A stretch of DNA of 61,520 nucleotides from DATEEG01 sp035525055 (lineage in GTDB: Bacteria > Actinomycetota > Acidimicrobiia > Spongiisociales > ZC4RG35), in contig DATLEZ010000177.1 in assembly GCA_035525055.1 (NCBI GenBank), positions 1 to 61,520 on the forward strand, given 5' to 3'. Under the pieces are notes generated by a model. The model did no database searches. It worked only from the letters and a program-made list of their open reading frames with translations, and had not been told where the DNA came from. Position 1 is the first letter of the stretch. The number at the start of each line of letters is the position of its first letter. The position numbers were made by a program, and so were the translations under genes. Shown here one piece after another: positions 8,181 through 16,592 of the stretch.

Positions 8181-8831
8181 ATGGAGAGAATCTCCCTTGG
8201 CAAGATGCAGAACCCGATACGGGGACTCCTCCATGGATCGGCAGCCCTGGTTTCCGTCGTCGCTGTGATAGCTCTCATCGCATCCGCCAACGGTCCCGGG
8301 TTTGTCAGTGTGGCCATCATCTACGGCATCGCCCTGGTCGGAGTCTTCACCACCAGCACCCTCTATCACTGCCTTCCGTGGAGCATCGTCTGGAAAGCCC
8401 GCTTCCAGCGGCTGGACCACACCTGGATCTACGCCCTGGTCGCAGCCACCTTCACCGCACTCCTGGTTGGAAGCATCGATGGGCCGGCCATGGGAATCGG
8501 GATCGCTCTGATCTGGGGGATTGGCGCCCTTGGAGCCCTTAAAGAGTATTGGCCCCGAACCCGCAACAAGCTGACTCTGCTCACTCAGATCGCTCTGGGC
8601 GCAGGCCTGATGGCTCCCCTTTTCTTGATGCTGGGCGGAATGGAGCCGAAATTGTTCAGGCTCACGGTGGTGGGGAGCATCGCCTATCTCATAGGGATGC
8701 TCATGATGATTCGCCACTGGCCCCGGCTCCTGCCCCGCATCTTTTCCTATCACGAGGTGTTTCACATCATCGTGATCGCAGCAGCCATCACCCATTTCCT
8801 GGCCGTTCGGGAATTGATCTCCACTGTCTAG
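8181..8831 (+). CDS. Hemolysin III / PAQR family membrane protein
   Basis: A 216-residue seven-helix membrane protein of the HlyIII/YqfA branch of the PAQR superfamily. Diagnostic polar motifs are present: STLYHCLPW after the second helix, RLDHTWIY at the start of the third, and the C-terminal HEVFHIIVIAAAITHF with two histidines that, together with the earlier His, form the presumed metal site. Bacterial members are of uncertain physiological role; the hemolysin name is historical. The chosen ATG follows a CATAAT box by 7 nt. An earlier in-frame ATG at 8112 lies inside the tRNA-Arg gene and is rejected. Confidence 0.87.
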   Translation: MERISLGKMQNPIRGLLHGSAALVSVVAVIALIASANGPGFVSVAIIYGIALVGVFTTSTLYHCLPWSIVWKARFQRLDHTWIYALVAATFTALLVGSIDGPAMGIGIALIWGIGALGALKEYWPRTRNKLTLLTQIALGAGLMAPLFLMLGGMEPKLFRLTVVGSIAYLIGMLMMIRHWPRLLPRIFSYHEVFHIIVIAAAITHFLAVRELISTV

Positions 8832-8867
8832 GGGCGTCCCAGCCGGTTCTAGTCACACCCGGCCGCC

Positions 8868-8873
8868 TAAACT
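8868..8873 (+). promoter_or_regulatory. -10 box of leaderless ku
   Basis: TAAACT followed by 7 nt and the ATG at 8881, with no Shine-Dalgarno sequence. Confidence 0.55.
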
Positions 8874-8880
8874 TGGTCCT

Positions 8881-9666
8881 ATGCCTCGCTCAATATGGAA
8901 CGGCGCCATCTCGTTCGGGTTGGTCACCATTCCGGTTGCCCTTTACACGGCTACCGAGTCGAAAACCCCCAAGTTCAAAATGCTTCGCGGAACCGACCAT
9001 TCCCCGATCAAGTACAAGCGGGTAGCCGAAAGCGACGGGGAAGAGGTCGTCTGGGACGACATCGTTCGTGGCTACGAAGTCGAAAAGGGCAAGTACGTCG
9101 TGTTCACCGACGAGGAACTGGAAGCCGCGACTGCGGCCGATGGCAACCGCCTCGTCGACGTGGTCCAGTTCGTTGACGAATCGGCGATCGACCCGATCTA
9201 CTACAAGTCCTCCTATTACCTGGCGCCCGAACGGACCGGGGTCAAGGCATACAAGATCCTGCTCGAAGCGCTCAAGGACAAGGGTCGGGTCGGGCTCGCC
9301 AAGGTATCTATTCGGGACAAACAACAGCTGGCAACAGTGCGAGCTAAAGATGGGGTCCTGGTGATGGAGACGATGTACTGGCCCGACGAGATCCGCGAGC
9401 CAGAGTTCGAAGAACTCGATAGCGACGTGGAGCTGAGGAAGGAAGAGGTCAAGATGGCGCAGTTGCTCATCGATGGCCTCACCGCCGAGTTCGATCCCGA
9501 CGCCTTCAAGGACAGTACCCGGCAAGCGATCGAGGTCGCCGCCCAGAAGAAGGTGGACGGCCAGGAGATCGTCGCACCGGAAGCTCCCGAGCCGACCAAG
9601 GTCGTCGATCTGCTTGAAGCCCTCAAGGCCAGCGTCGAGGCCACCAAGAAGCGCAAGGCCGGCTGA
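8881..9666 (+). CDS. ku: Non-homologous end-joining protein Ku
   Basis: Bacterial Ku homodimerises into a ring on double-strand DNA ends and recruits the ligase. The 261 residues start with the conserved SIWNGAISFGLVTIPVALY. The beta-barrel core contains KYKRV, EGYEVEKG-like and YYLAPE segments. The C-terminal tail is short and lysine-rich (ATKKRKAG), typical of compact actinobacterial Ku. The convergent gene 7 bp downstream encodes a LigD-type ATP ligase, so both core parts of bacterial NHEJ are side by side. The LigD polymerase and nuclease domains are not encoded at this locus. Confidence 0.96.
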   Translation: MPRSIWNGAISFGLVTIPVALYTATESKTPKFKMLRGTDHSPIKYKRVAESDGEEVVWDDIVRGYEVEKGKYVVFTDEELEAATAADGNRLVDVVQFVDESAIDPIYYKSSYYLAPERTGVKAYKILLEALKDKGRVGLAKVSIRDKQQLATVRAKDGVLVMETMYWPDEIREPEFEELDSDVELRKEEVKMAQLLIDGLTAEFDPDAFKDSTRQAIEVAAQKKVDGQEIVAPEAPEPTKVVDLLEALKASVEATKKRKAG

Positions 9667-9673
9667 GCCTCCG

Positions 9674-10609
9674 CTAACCGCTGCCCGTCGCTCGGCCCGG
9701 GCCTTCGGTTTCCCAGGTCACCGAGTGTGGTGGGACGTCAACCGCCAGGCCCTTGAAAACCGGGGCCCGCAACCGGTCGAAGGGAGTCCATTGCCGGTAC
9801 TCGATCTCGGCGACGAGCACCGGATCGACAAACGTCTTGTGACCGGGCACATCGATCGCGTTGACGAACGGCGAGTCCTTCCTCCGAAGCGGGTCGAGCA
9901 GGCCGTCGATTTCTCGCAATGTCCGATCGGTCAGACCGGAGCCAATCGAGCCGATGAATCTCAGGCCGTCGGTGGCCCAGAGACCGAGCAGCAGAGAACC
10001 GAAGGTCAAGGCGCGAGCTCCCTCGCCTGCCAGGAATCCACCGACCACGGCTTTTCCCCGGTGCTTGTGAGCGACCTTGCGCCAGTCGGGTGACCGACGG
10101 CCCGGGTAGTAGAGGGAGCCCGCCTTCTTGGCAACGATCCCTTCCATTCCCCGCTCGCCTAATGCATCGAAAAGAGCCTCTCCATCACCGAGAACCGGTT
10201 GGTTGATCACCGCCGGTTTGGGAAGGTCCAGTTGGTTGAGCAGTTCCCGCCGAGCCTCGTAAGGAAGGTCGCAGCGGTCACCGTCCTGATACAACAGGTC
10301 GAAGACGATGAAGTTGGCCGGACGTTGGCCGAGCAGGAAGAAACTCGGGGCGCCGTCATCGTCGAAGGCGACAATCTCACCGTCGAGGACCACGTCCGCT
10401 TCCATTCTCATGGCTGCCACCTCGGGGAATCGATAAGCAACGTCGTTGCCCCTCCGTGACCTGACTTCGGTGCGGTCCGGCCCGCAGTACGCGAGCGTGC
10501 GATAGCCGTCCCACTTCACCTCGAACCACCAGCCCGGATCAGAGAATGCTTTCTCCCAAGCCGTCGCCAGCATCGGTTGATATCTGCCGACCGAAGGACG
10601 AATCGTCAT
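9674..10609 (-). CDS. ligD: ATP-dependent DNA ligase, LigD ligase-domain type
   Basis: Seals nicks during end joining. From the ATG at 10609 the protein has 311 residues. It contains the nucleotidyl-transfer lysine in VKWDGYR (Lys32), motif III-like IVFDLLY, motif IV MEGIVAKK and motif V region KVAHKHRGKAVVGGF, followed by an OB-fold. It is only the ligase domain: multidomain LigD proteins add polymerase and 3'-phosphoesterase modules, absent here. A farther upstream in-frame start at 10780 would run through the divergent Nudix gene and is rejected. Tail-to-tail with ku and head-to-head with the Nudix gene, 9 bp between start codons. Confidence 0.93.
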   Translation of the reverse strand: MTIRPSVGRYQPMLATAWEKAFSDPGWWFEVKWDGYRTLAYCGPDRTEVRSRRGNDVAYRFPEVAAMRMEADVVLDGEIVAFDDDGAPSFFLLGQRPANFIVFDLLYQDGDRCDLPYEARRELLNQLDLPKPAVINQPVLGDGEALFDALGERGMEGIVAKKAGSLYYPGRRSPDWRKVAHKHRGKAVVGGFLAGEGARALTFGSLLLGLWATDGLRFIGSIGSGLTDRTLREIDGLLDPLRRKDSPFVNAIDVPGHKTFVDPVLVAEIEYRQWTPFDRLRAPVFKGLAVDVPPHSVTWETEGPGRATGSG

Positions 10610-10612
10610 AAT
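10607..10612 (+). promoter_or_regulatory. -10 box of the Nudix gene overlapping the ligD start codon
   Basis: CATAAT, then 6 nt, then the ATG at 10619. Bases 10607-10609 are also the complement of the ligD start codon. Confidence 0.55.
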
Positions 10613-10618
10613 GCGCCA

Positions 10619-11077
10619 ATGTTGGTCGATGACGGAGGCCGTCAAGTCCGAATCGCGATCTACGGGCTCGCCATCGATAACAGTGCTCGTCCGGCCATCC
10701 TCCTGACCCGGCTCGCCCCTGACGAAGTCGATGCCGGGTACTGGACCCTTCCAGGTGGCGGCCTCGATTGGGGCGAGCACCCGTTGGAAGGCTTGCGACG
10801 CGAGTTCTTCGAGGAAACCGGTCTCGAGCCGAGGACGCCTTCGTTACTCGGGATCCACTCCTACTCGCTCACACCGGAGCAACGAAGAAAGCCGGGTCCT
10901 GCGATCCAGGTGATACAGGCGATCTACCTGGTGGCAGCCGCAGGCAACCCGGTTCACGAAGTGGGTGGGAGCACCGTCGAGGCCAGATGGTTGCCCTTGG
11001 CCGAATTCGACTCGGTCCCGGTCGTGGATCTGGTGAAGGTAGCCCTCGGCTTCAGGGGCGCTTTGAAGACTCGCTGA
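10619..11077 (+). CDS. Nudix hydrolase
   Basis: A 152-residue Nudix-fold hydrolase, likely a nucleoside-diphosphate-linked pyrophosphohydrolase; the substrate is not predictable. The Nudix box is complete: GGGLDWGEHPLEGLRREFFE, followed directly by ETG. The ATG at 10619 follows a CATAAT box by 6 nt; an ATG at 10577 in the same frame lies within ligD. Its last 26 nt overlap, tail to tail, the end of the YqeY-like gene. Adjacency to ku/ligD is suggestive of DNA-repair context but not proof. Confidence 0.9.
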   Translation: MLVDDGGRQVRIAIYGLAIDNSARPAILLTRLAPDEVDAGYWTLPGGGLDWGEHPLEGLRREFFEETGLEPRTPSLLGIHSYSLTPEQRRKPGPAIQVIQAIYLVAAAGNPVHEVGGSTVEARWLPLAEFDSVPVVDLVKVALGFRGALKTR

Positions 11078-11531
11078 GCGCCGCGGCGACGAGGCGATTG
11101 ACGAGGCCACCGTCGACTTGGTCCTTGTGACTCTTCATGATGTGACCGATCACCCCCCCGGCCGCTTTGGGATCACCGGCGACGCCAAGCTCGGAGATGG
11201 TCTCGCTCACGAGCGCTTCGGTCGACTCCTGGTCGAGTTTGGTCGGGAGCCACCGCGAGAGGTAACTCACCTCCCAACCCAGCTTCCTAGCCATCTCTTG
11301 GCCACGGGGCCCAAGCTCGAGGTACTCGACACGGGCTTTGTCCATCTTCTTTGAATAGCTGGCGATGACCTGGCGATAGAGATCGTCGTTGACCTCGCCT
11401 TTGAAGCCCGGAGCCGACTTCGCCAGGCTGGCTTCCGACTCGATCATCCGGATGACGTCGCGACGGTCGACGTCCTTCGTCTTCATGGCGTCTTTCAATT
11501 CTTCGGAGAGTTGCTCTTTGATGGTGACCAC
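11052..11531 (-). CDS. GatB/YqeY domain protein
   Basis: A 159-residue protein matching the YqeY family (tRNA amidotransferase GatB-like C-terminal helical domain): KEQLSEELKDAMKTKD at the N-terminus, IGHIMKSHKDQVDGG near the C-terminus. Its function is not established; relatives are thought to act near tRNA-dependent amidation. The GTG start at 11531 is preceded by GAGGAAG with suitable spacing. It follows the glycerophosphodiesterase gene by 15 nt on the same strand, so both may form an operon. Confidence 0.9.
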   Translation of the reverse strand: MVTIKEQLSEELKDAMKTKDVDRRDVIRMIESEASLAKSAPGFKGEVNDDLYRQVIASYSKKMDKARVEYLELGPRGQEMARKLGWEVSYLSRWLPTKLDQESTEALVSETISELGVAGDPKAAGGVIGHIMKSHKDQVDGGLVNRLVAAALSESSKRP

Positions 11532-11546
11532 GGGTCTTCCTCGATC

Positions 11547-12230
11547 TCAACCAACGGCCCGGCGCAGTTCCCCGGGATCATCCGTGATGATCGCGGTCAC
11601 CCCGATGGATTCCAACTCACCGACTCGGGAGGGGTCATTGAGGGTCCAGACGGCGACGGTCAGGCCAGCCTCGGCCGCGATCTGACAAGCAGGCCCGGAC
11701 CTCAGCGCGAGTTCCCAATGCGGAATAACGGCCACGTGCCCTTTGGCGAGTGCGTGGTCGACGGCCGCGGCAACGTCCCAATCCGAATCGACCAAGAGGC
11801 CTGTCGCCACCCCCGGAAAACCAACGCGAACCGCGTCCATCGTTGGCCAGAAGAAGCACGAGAGAAGGTCACCCGGTCGGGACAGCGCCGCCGTCCGGAG
11901 GGCACCGCCGTGGTCTGGGTCGAAGCCGGCCTCGCCTGGAGAGTTCTTGACCTCTAGATTGAACGGGGACGAAGGGAAACGCTCGAGGAGCTGATCGAGG
12001 CTGGCGGGGTGGAATCCGCCGCCCAGGTCGACGTCTGCCAGAGTCGCCCAGGGAGTTTCGCCGACGGACCGACCGCCTAAAGCTGGATCATGGGAAAGCA
12101 CCAGGTGGTGGTCCCCCGAAACCCTGATGTCGACTTCCACCATGTCGGCTACTTCGAGAGCGGCAGCGATGCCCTCAAGGACGTTATCGGGGTACCTGGT
12201 TGGCCATCCCCGGTGGCCGATCACCTTCAC
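11547..12230 (-). CDS. Glycerophosphodiester phosphodiesterase
   Basis: A 227-residue GDPD TIM-barrel enzyme that releases sn-glycerol 3-phosphate from deacylated phospholipids. Seen: VIGHRGWPTRYPDN with the catalytic His-Arg pair, then VEVDIRVSGDHHLVLSHDP carrying the metal-binding Glu and Asp and the second catalytic His, and a C-terminal AVWTLNDPSRV. No signal peptide, so cytoplasmic. Start is GTG at 12230 with GGAGGT seven bases upstream. Followed by the YqeY-like gene. Confidence 0.92.
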   Translation of the reverse strand: MKVIGHRGWPTRYPDNVLEGIAAALEVADMVEVDIRVSGDHHLVLSHDPALGGRSVGETPWATLADVDLGGGFHPASLDQLLERFPSSPFNLEVKNSPGEAGFDPDHGGALRTAALSRPGDLLSCFFWPTMDAVRVGFPGVATGLLVDSDWDVAAAVDHALAKGHVAVIPHWELALRSGPACQIAAEAGLTVAVWTLNDPSRVGELESIGVTAIITDDPGELRRAVG

Positions 12231-12361
12231 GCGCGGACCTCCGGCATTGGCAGGTCACCTTTGGAGCTTTCTGGAGAACAAATCCAGTTTTAATTGTGAG
12301 AATTCGATTGCAGAATTGTGACCCTGTCATTACCGTACATCGTGCAAAAAAACACACGCAC

Positions 12362-12401
12362 CTTCACAAGGTTTGAACCATCTTGTGAAGAACTTCACAA
12401 G
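12362..12401 (+). promoter_or_regulatory. Triple 9-mer (inverted plus direct) before whiB
   Basis: CTTCACAAG at 12362-12370, its exact inverse CTTGTGAAG at 12382-12390, and CTTCACAAG again at 12393-12401. The third copy runs into the AAGGAAAG ribosome binding site of the WhiB gene. It could be a protein operator, or two mutually exclusive RNA hairpins of which one hides the ribosome binding site. The A-rich stretch at about 12345-12356 lies just upstream. Confidence 0.55.
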
Positions 12402-12406
12402 GAAAG

Positions 12407-12694
12407 ATGCCTATGGCAACCACCACCCTCACCGTCACAACGGAATGGCGAGAACTTGCTGCTTGTCGGGATTCAGAACCATCGTTGTTCTTTCCCATCG
12501 GCAGCACGGGTCCCGCGGTCGACCAGATCGAGGCCGCCAAGGTGATTTGCACAGCTTGTTCTGTTCAGGACGAGTGTCTGCAATACGCCCTCGAATCGAA
12601 CCAGGAATCAGGCGTCTGGGGCGGCTACGCCGAAGACGAACGCCGTCGCCTCCGCAAGCGCTGGCTAGCCGAACGCCGCCGCCGAGCGATGTAG
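12407..12694 (+). CDS. WhiB-family [4Fe-4S] transcription factor
   Basis: Small redox- or nitric-oxide-sensitive regulator unique to Actinobacteria. The 95 residues have the four cluster cysteines at 20, 48, 51 and 57 (C-x27-C-x2-C-x5-C), the GVWGG beta-turn at 69-73, and a basic C-terminus (RRRLRKRWLAERRRRA) for DNA contact. The ATG at 12407 has AAGGAAAG directly upstream; an ATG two codons later is also possible. The leader holds a notable repeat trio. Which WhiB paralogue (A-D) cannot be settled from sequence alone. Confidence 0.95.
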   Translation: MPMATTTLTVTTEWRELAACRDSEPSLFFPIGSTGPAVDQIEAAKVICTACSVQDECLQYALESNQESGVWGGYAEDERRRLRKRWLAERRRRAM

Positions 12695-12724
12695 GTTCAT
12701 CAGTCGGAAGTAGTCAGTCGTAGT

Positions 12725-12760
12725 CGGAAGTCGGAAGTTCGAATTGTCTTCCGCCTTCCG
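12725..12760. terminator. Hairpin between whiB and the convergent DUF3107 gene
   Basis: CGGAAGTCGGAAG (12725-12737) pairs with CTTCCGCCTTCCG (12748-12760) with one mismatch around a 10-nt loop. The repeated CGGAAG units also occur near 4114. It probably serves as a bidirectional terminator. Confidence 0.6.
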
Positions 12761-12775
12761 TCTTCCGCCTGATCC

Positions 12776-13009
12776 TTAACCGCTGGCGCGGGCGAAGCCG
12801 ACCGAGCGGGCGTCGGATTCTTGTTCGATCTCTAGGAAGGCGAGTTTGTCGCGGGGGATCCCAACCAGGCGCTTTTTGGTGTCTTCGAACCAGAGCATCG
12901 AGGTTCCGGCTGCGAAGGCTGTATCGATGGTCTTCTTAAGCGCCTCGGGATCGTCCGTCTCGATCTCTACGACGCGGTCAGCGTCGACGATTCCGATCTT
13001 TACCTTCAA
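12776..13009 (-). CDS. DUF3107 family protein
   Basis: A 77-residue protein of the small actinobacterial DUF3107 family (KVKIGIVDADRVVEIETDD opening, central DTAFAAG-x-LWFED segment). Function unknown. Start is TTG at 13009, preceded on the minus strand by GAGGAG at good distance. Convergent with whiB. Its presence supports an actinobacterial origin. Confidence 0.82.
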   Translation of the reverse strand: MKVKIGIVDADRVVEIETDDPEALKKTIDTAFAAGTSMLWFEDTKKRLVGIPRDKLAFLEIEQESDARSVGFARASG

Positions 13010-13101
13010 AGGGGCTCCTCAATAGCGGTAGGTGGGTCTCCCATCGTAGACCCGCGAAAACTCGACCTCTAGACCCCCTTCAACCACGGTCTGGCCCGGG
13101 G

Positions 13102-13107
13102 TACGTT
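13102..13107 (+). promoter_or_regulatory. -10 box of the LysM membrane protein gene
   Basis: TACGTT followed by 6 nt and the ATG at 13114; no ribosome binding site. Confidence 0.5.
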
Positions 13108-13113
13108 GGCGGC

Positions 13114-13836
13114 ATGATCAGGCGCTGGCTGGTTCTGGTGGGTTGGCTTGTGTTCGTTGCTGCTTCGATCGGCGGCCTTCATCGCCTGGGGAACGCGTTC
13201 CCGCTCGAACTGGTCCTCGATTCCGGCGGCCCGCTCGAGCCCGCCCTCGCCGCGGTCCTTCGTGTGGCAGGCCTGGCGGTTGGCTACTGGTTGGCGGTTT
13301 CAACAGTTCTTTACCTGATCGGCCGGGCCGGGCGGCTCCCGGGAGCAATTCGAGCGGTTGGTTGGGCGACCATCGGTCCGGTGCGGCGGCTCATCGATGG
13401 TCTCGCGGCCAGCGCCGTGGTGGTCGGTGTCGGACTTTCTGCCACCGCGATCGCAATGACCGGCCCTGGCTATATCCCGGTTCCCGCTGGCGATCCGATC
13501 GAGACGGAGGTGCCTGTCCCTGGATCAATCCTCCCCGGAACTCTGTTCCTTCCGACCCATCAGATACCCGTGCCCGAAGTCGGCGATCCTGAATCAGTGG
13601 CACCGCAGAACACGGTCCCGAACGAGCCGACCGAAGTCGTCGTCCAGTCTGGCGATCACATGTGGTCGCTGGCGGAGCAACGACTCGCGCAGGTTCGGGG
13701 TCGGGGGGTGTCCGATACCGAGATCGCTCCCTACTGGCTGAAGGTGATCGGAGTCAATCTCTCGAGAATCAGATCGGGCGATCCTGATCTCATCTTCCCC
13801 GGCGAGATCCTGTCGCTGCCCGAGATCGACCCCTGA
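13114..13836 (+). CDS. Membrane protein with C-terminal LysM domain
   Basis: A 240-residue protein with three hydrophobic segments (about residues 4-22, 45-67 and 97-115), a Pro/acidic linker, and a C-terminal LysM-like module (QSGDHMWSLAE...IFPGEILSLPEIDP, about 180-236). LysM modules bind peptidoglycan, so it probably anchors near or in the wall; this is inferred. The arrangement of N-terminal helices plus one terminal LysM resembles actinobacterial cell-wall-associated proteins of unknown role. No catalytic domain is present. Confidence 0.75.
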   Translation: MIRRWLVLVGWLVFVAASIGGLHRLGNAFPLELVLDSGGPLEPALAAVLRVAGLAVGYWLAVSTVLYLIGRAGRLPGAIRAVGWATIGPVRRLIDGLAASAVVVGVGLSATAIAMTGPGYIPVPAGDPIETEVPVPGSILPGTLFLPTHQIPVPEVGDPESVAPQNTVPNEPTEVVVQSGDHMWSLAEQRLAQVRGRGVSDTEIAPYWLKVIGVNLSRIRSGDPDLIFPGEILSLPEIDP

Positions 13837-13871
13837 AAGACGTGCGATGCAACGTAGAACGCAGAACGCTC

Positions 13872-14843
13872 CTAGGTGTTGTCACCCAGGAAAATCTCGG
13901 ATACTGAACTCTCGGTGAAGATGGCGTGCAAAGCCTCGGCCACGATCGATGCGATCGAGAGCACCTTGACCTTGTCCAGTTGAGTAGCGTCGGGCGAGAC
14001 CGGAAGCGTGTTGGTAACGATGACTTCCTCAACGGATGAGTTCTTGATTCGGTCAACCGCCGGCTCCGAGAGAATGGCGTGGGTGGCGGCGATCCGTACC
14101 GACAGCGCACCCTGGGCGGCTACCAGTTCGGCGGCGTTGCACACGGTCCCGGCGGTGTCGATCATGTCGTCGACGATGATGGCGTGTCGTCCGGCTACCT
14201 CACCCGAGACCTCGAGAGCCGCCGAAGCGTTGTGGTGTTCGGGCTCCCGCCGCTTGTAGACAAAGGCCACGGTGGCGTCGAGACGTCTGGCATATCGCTC
14301 GGCCCGCTTCACACCGCCGGCATCCGGTGACACCACAGCCGTCGGACCGTCGATCCGCTCCCTCAAGTAATCGGTGATGATGGGCAAAGCTGTGAGGTGG
14401 TCGAACGGCACGTCTACGAACCCCTGCAACTGACCCGTATGAAGGTCCACCGACACCAAACGGTCCGCACCCGCTACTCCGAAAAAGCTGCCCACAAGGC
14501 GGGCCGTGATCGGTTCCCTGGGCAGAACCTTCTTGTCCTGCCGGGAGTAACCGTAGAAAGGCATCACTGCGGTAATCCGGCGGGCCGAGGCTCGCTTGAG
14601 AGCATCGATGGTGATCCACTGCTCCATCATGTTCTCGTTGATGGGATGCGAATGACTCTGCATCACAAAGCAGTCGGCGCCGCGCACGGACTCGGTCGGC
14701 CGGACATAGATCTCACCGTTGGCGAAGGTATCTCGCTGCAATCCACCCAGCCGCACGCCGAGCATGTCGGCTACCTCGGAGGCGAGGGCTGGGTTGGCTC
14801 CTCCGGTGAAGAGCATCATTCGGCTTCGACTTACGAGGTCCAT
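13872..14843 (-). CDS. prs: Ribose-phosphate pyrophosphokinase
   Basis: Makes PRPP from ribose 5-phosphate and ATP for nucleotide, His and Trp synthesis. The 323 residues contain the N-terminal FTGGANPALA phosphate-binding region, NGEIYVRPTESVRG, the ATP loop YGYSRQDKK, and the PRPP-binding loop AIIVDDMIDTAGT. The ATG at 14843 lies one base after the glmU stop (14845-14847), so glmU-prs is a tight operon, a common actinobacterial order. Confidence 0.97.
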   Translation of the reverse strand: MDLVSRSRMMLFTGGANPALASEVADMLGVRLGGLQRDTFANGEIYVRPTESVRGADCFVMQSHSHPINENMMEQWITIDALKRASARRITAVMPFYGYSRQDKKVLPREPITARLVGSFFGVAGADRLVSVDLHTGQLQGFVDVPFDHLTALPIITDYLRERIDGPTAVVSPDAGGVKRAERYARRLDATVAFVYKRREPEHHNASAALEVSGEVAGRHAIIVDDMIDTAGTVCNAAELVAAQGALSVRIAATHAILSEPAVDRIKNSSVEEVIVTNTLPVSPDATQLDKVKVLSIASIVAEALHAIFTESSVSEIFLGDNT

Positions 14844-14844
14844 G

Positions 14845-16233
14845 TCAGTGTTCGGATGCCTTGGATCGGTGCCGCTCTTCCCGTCGGGCAGCGTAGCCCG
14901 GGATTTCTTGCTGGTGTGAGCGCTCGACGGCCAAAGCCCCGGCGTCGACGTCTCTCGTAATGACCGAGCCGGCGCCCGTGAATGCTCCCGGGCCGACGAC
15001 TACCGGGGCGACCAGCATGGTGTCCGACCCGATGAATGCTCCCTCTCCGATCACCGTTTCGTGCTTTTCAAATCCGTCGTAGTTGCAGGTGATCGAGCCC
15101 GCCCCGACGTTGGCCCCCGCTCCGATCTGGGCATCGCCCATGTACGACAGATGGGGAACCTTGGCGCCTTCGCCCACTCTGCTGTTCTTGATCTCGACGA
15201 ACGTCCCTGCTTTTGATCGAGACTCGAGGATCGTCCCGGGCCGGAGCGAGGCGTATGGTCCGACCTCGGCCCCCTCCCCCACCTGGGCGGAACGAAGCAC
15301 CGAGTACCAGACCCGGGCGCCCGAACCGATGGTCGAGTCGACGACAAAGGTATCGGGGCCAATCACTGCGCCCTCCGCCACGCGGGTTCGTCCCTCGAGA
15401 TGGACTCCCGGATAGAGCCGCACTCCGGGGGCGAGTTCGACCGAGTCTTCGACGTAGACCCGGTCGGGGTCTTGCATCCAGACCCCCTTTTGCTGCCAGC
15501 TCCGGTTGATCCGTCGTCTGAGCTCAGCGTCGGCGTCGGCCAACTGATCCTGCGAATTCACTCCGGACACCTCCATCGAGTCGGCGCTGACGGTGGCAAC
15601 CTGCTCACCCGCGCGAATCAGTATCGGCAGGACATCGGGAAGGTAATACTCTCCATGGGCGTTGTTGGTGGCGACCTTTCCAAGAGCCAAGCGGAGCGCA
15701 GCTCCCGAGAAGGCATAGATTCCGGCGTTGACTTCCGTGATTTCGCGCTCTTGGGAACTTGCGTCCTTTTCCTCGACGACTCTTTCGAAGAAACCGGAGT
15801 CGTCTCGCAGGATACGGCCGTAACCGGTCGGATCTTCACTCTCGAAAGTCACCAACGAGGCCACCCGTCCTAGGCGGGCGACGGCCGCGGCCCGGAACAA
15901 CTCAGATGTCACCAGCGGCATGTCACCGTACGCGATCAGGACAGTGTCGTCGTCGGTCAGGTCAGACAGCGACCCGAGGGCCACAGTCACGGCGTGGCCG
16001 GTTCCAAGCTGACGTTCCTGGATCACAGGTTCGGCCCACTCCGGCAAAGACCGAGCTACGCGCTCGGCTTCGTGGCCAACGACGACCACGATCCGCTCGG
16101 GCTCCAGTCCTCGGATTGCCTGCAGCACCCAATCGAGCAGAGTCCGACCGGCGGCAGCATGAAGCACCTTGGGAAGGTCGGACTTCATTCGGGTTCCCTG
16201 ACCTGCAGCCAGGACGATGGCGATCAAACTCAT
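14845..16233 (-). CDS. glmU: Bifunctional UDP-GlcNAc pyrophosphorylase / GlcN-1-P acetyltransferase
   Basis: Two-step enzyme of peptidoglycan precursor synthesis. 462 residues: N-terminal nucleotidyltransferase with LAAGQGTRMKSDLPKVLH at about 7-24, then a left-handed beta-helix of hexapeptide repeats from about 250, with the acetyltransferase signature NYDGFEKHETVIGEGAFIGS. The ATG at 16233 is preceded by GAGGT. Directly followed by prs; tRNA-Gln lies 28 nt upstream on the same strand. Confidence 0.97.
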   Translation of the reverse strand: MSLIAIVLAAGQGTRMKSDLPKVLHAAAGRTLLDWVLQAIRGLEPERIVVVVGHEAERVARSLPEWAEPVIQERQLGTGHAVTVALGSLSDLTDDDTVLIAYGDMPLVTSELFRAAAVARLGRVASLVTFESEDPTGYGRILRDDSGFFERVVEEKDASSQEREITEVNAGIYAFSGAALRLALGKVATNNAHGEYYLPDVLPILIRAGEQVATVSADSMEVSGVNSQDQLADADAELRRRINRSWQQKGVWMQDPDRVYVEDSVELAPGVRLYPGVHLEGRTRVAEGAVIGPDTFVVDSTIGSGARVWYSVLRSAQVGEGAEVGPYASLRPGTILESRSKAGTFVEIKNSRVGEGAKVPHLSYMGDAQIGAGANVGAGSITCNYDGFEKHETVIGEGAFIGSDTMLVAPVVVGPGAFTGAGSVITRDVDAGALAVERSHQQEIPGYAARREERHRSKASEH

Positions 16234-16261
16234 AGGACCTCGATAACTTCCTTTGTGATCG

Positions 16262-16333
16262 CTGGGGGGGCAGGACTCGAACCCGCTCTTACGGGACCAA
16301 AACCCGCCGTGCTACCGGTTACACCACCCCCCA
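16262..16333 (-). tRNA. tRNA-Gln(TTG)
   Basis: A 72-nt cloverleaf on the minus strand. Acceptor TGGGGGG pairs with CCCCCCA, discriminator G at 16262. The anticodon loop is TTTTGGT-like, giving TTG. The T arm GCGGG-TTCGAGT-CCTGC is near perfect. CCA is not encoded. It lies upstream of glmU. Confidence 0.94.
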
Positions 16334-16592
16334 ATCGGGCGGCCCGAGAAATCTAGCGAGCCGGGCCCGCCCACCCGATTCGGTGGGGGGCAATTTGGCT
16401 TGAGGGCAGGCCTGAACCCTCCAAGGCGTGAGGTTGTCCGATCACCCGGCGATGGGAACCGGAGTCACCACCATCTCGTCCGCAGATTTGGCGCTCCAGT
16501 CCCGGATCAGATGAAACCTGGCCCGACACTCCCGTTTCCCGGGAGCGTCACACCAGATTTCGGATTCGCCGGGGGCCATCCGCGGCGATAGA

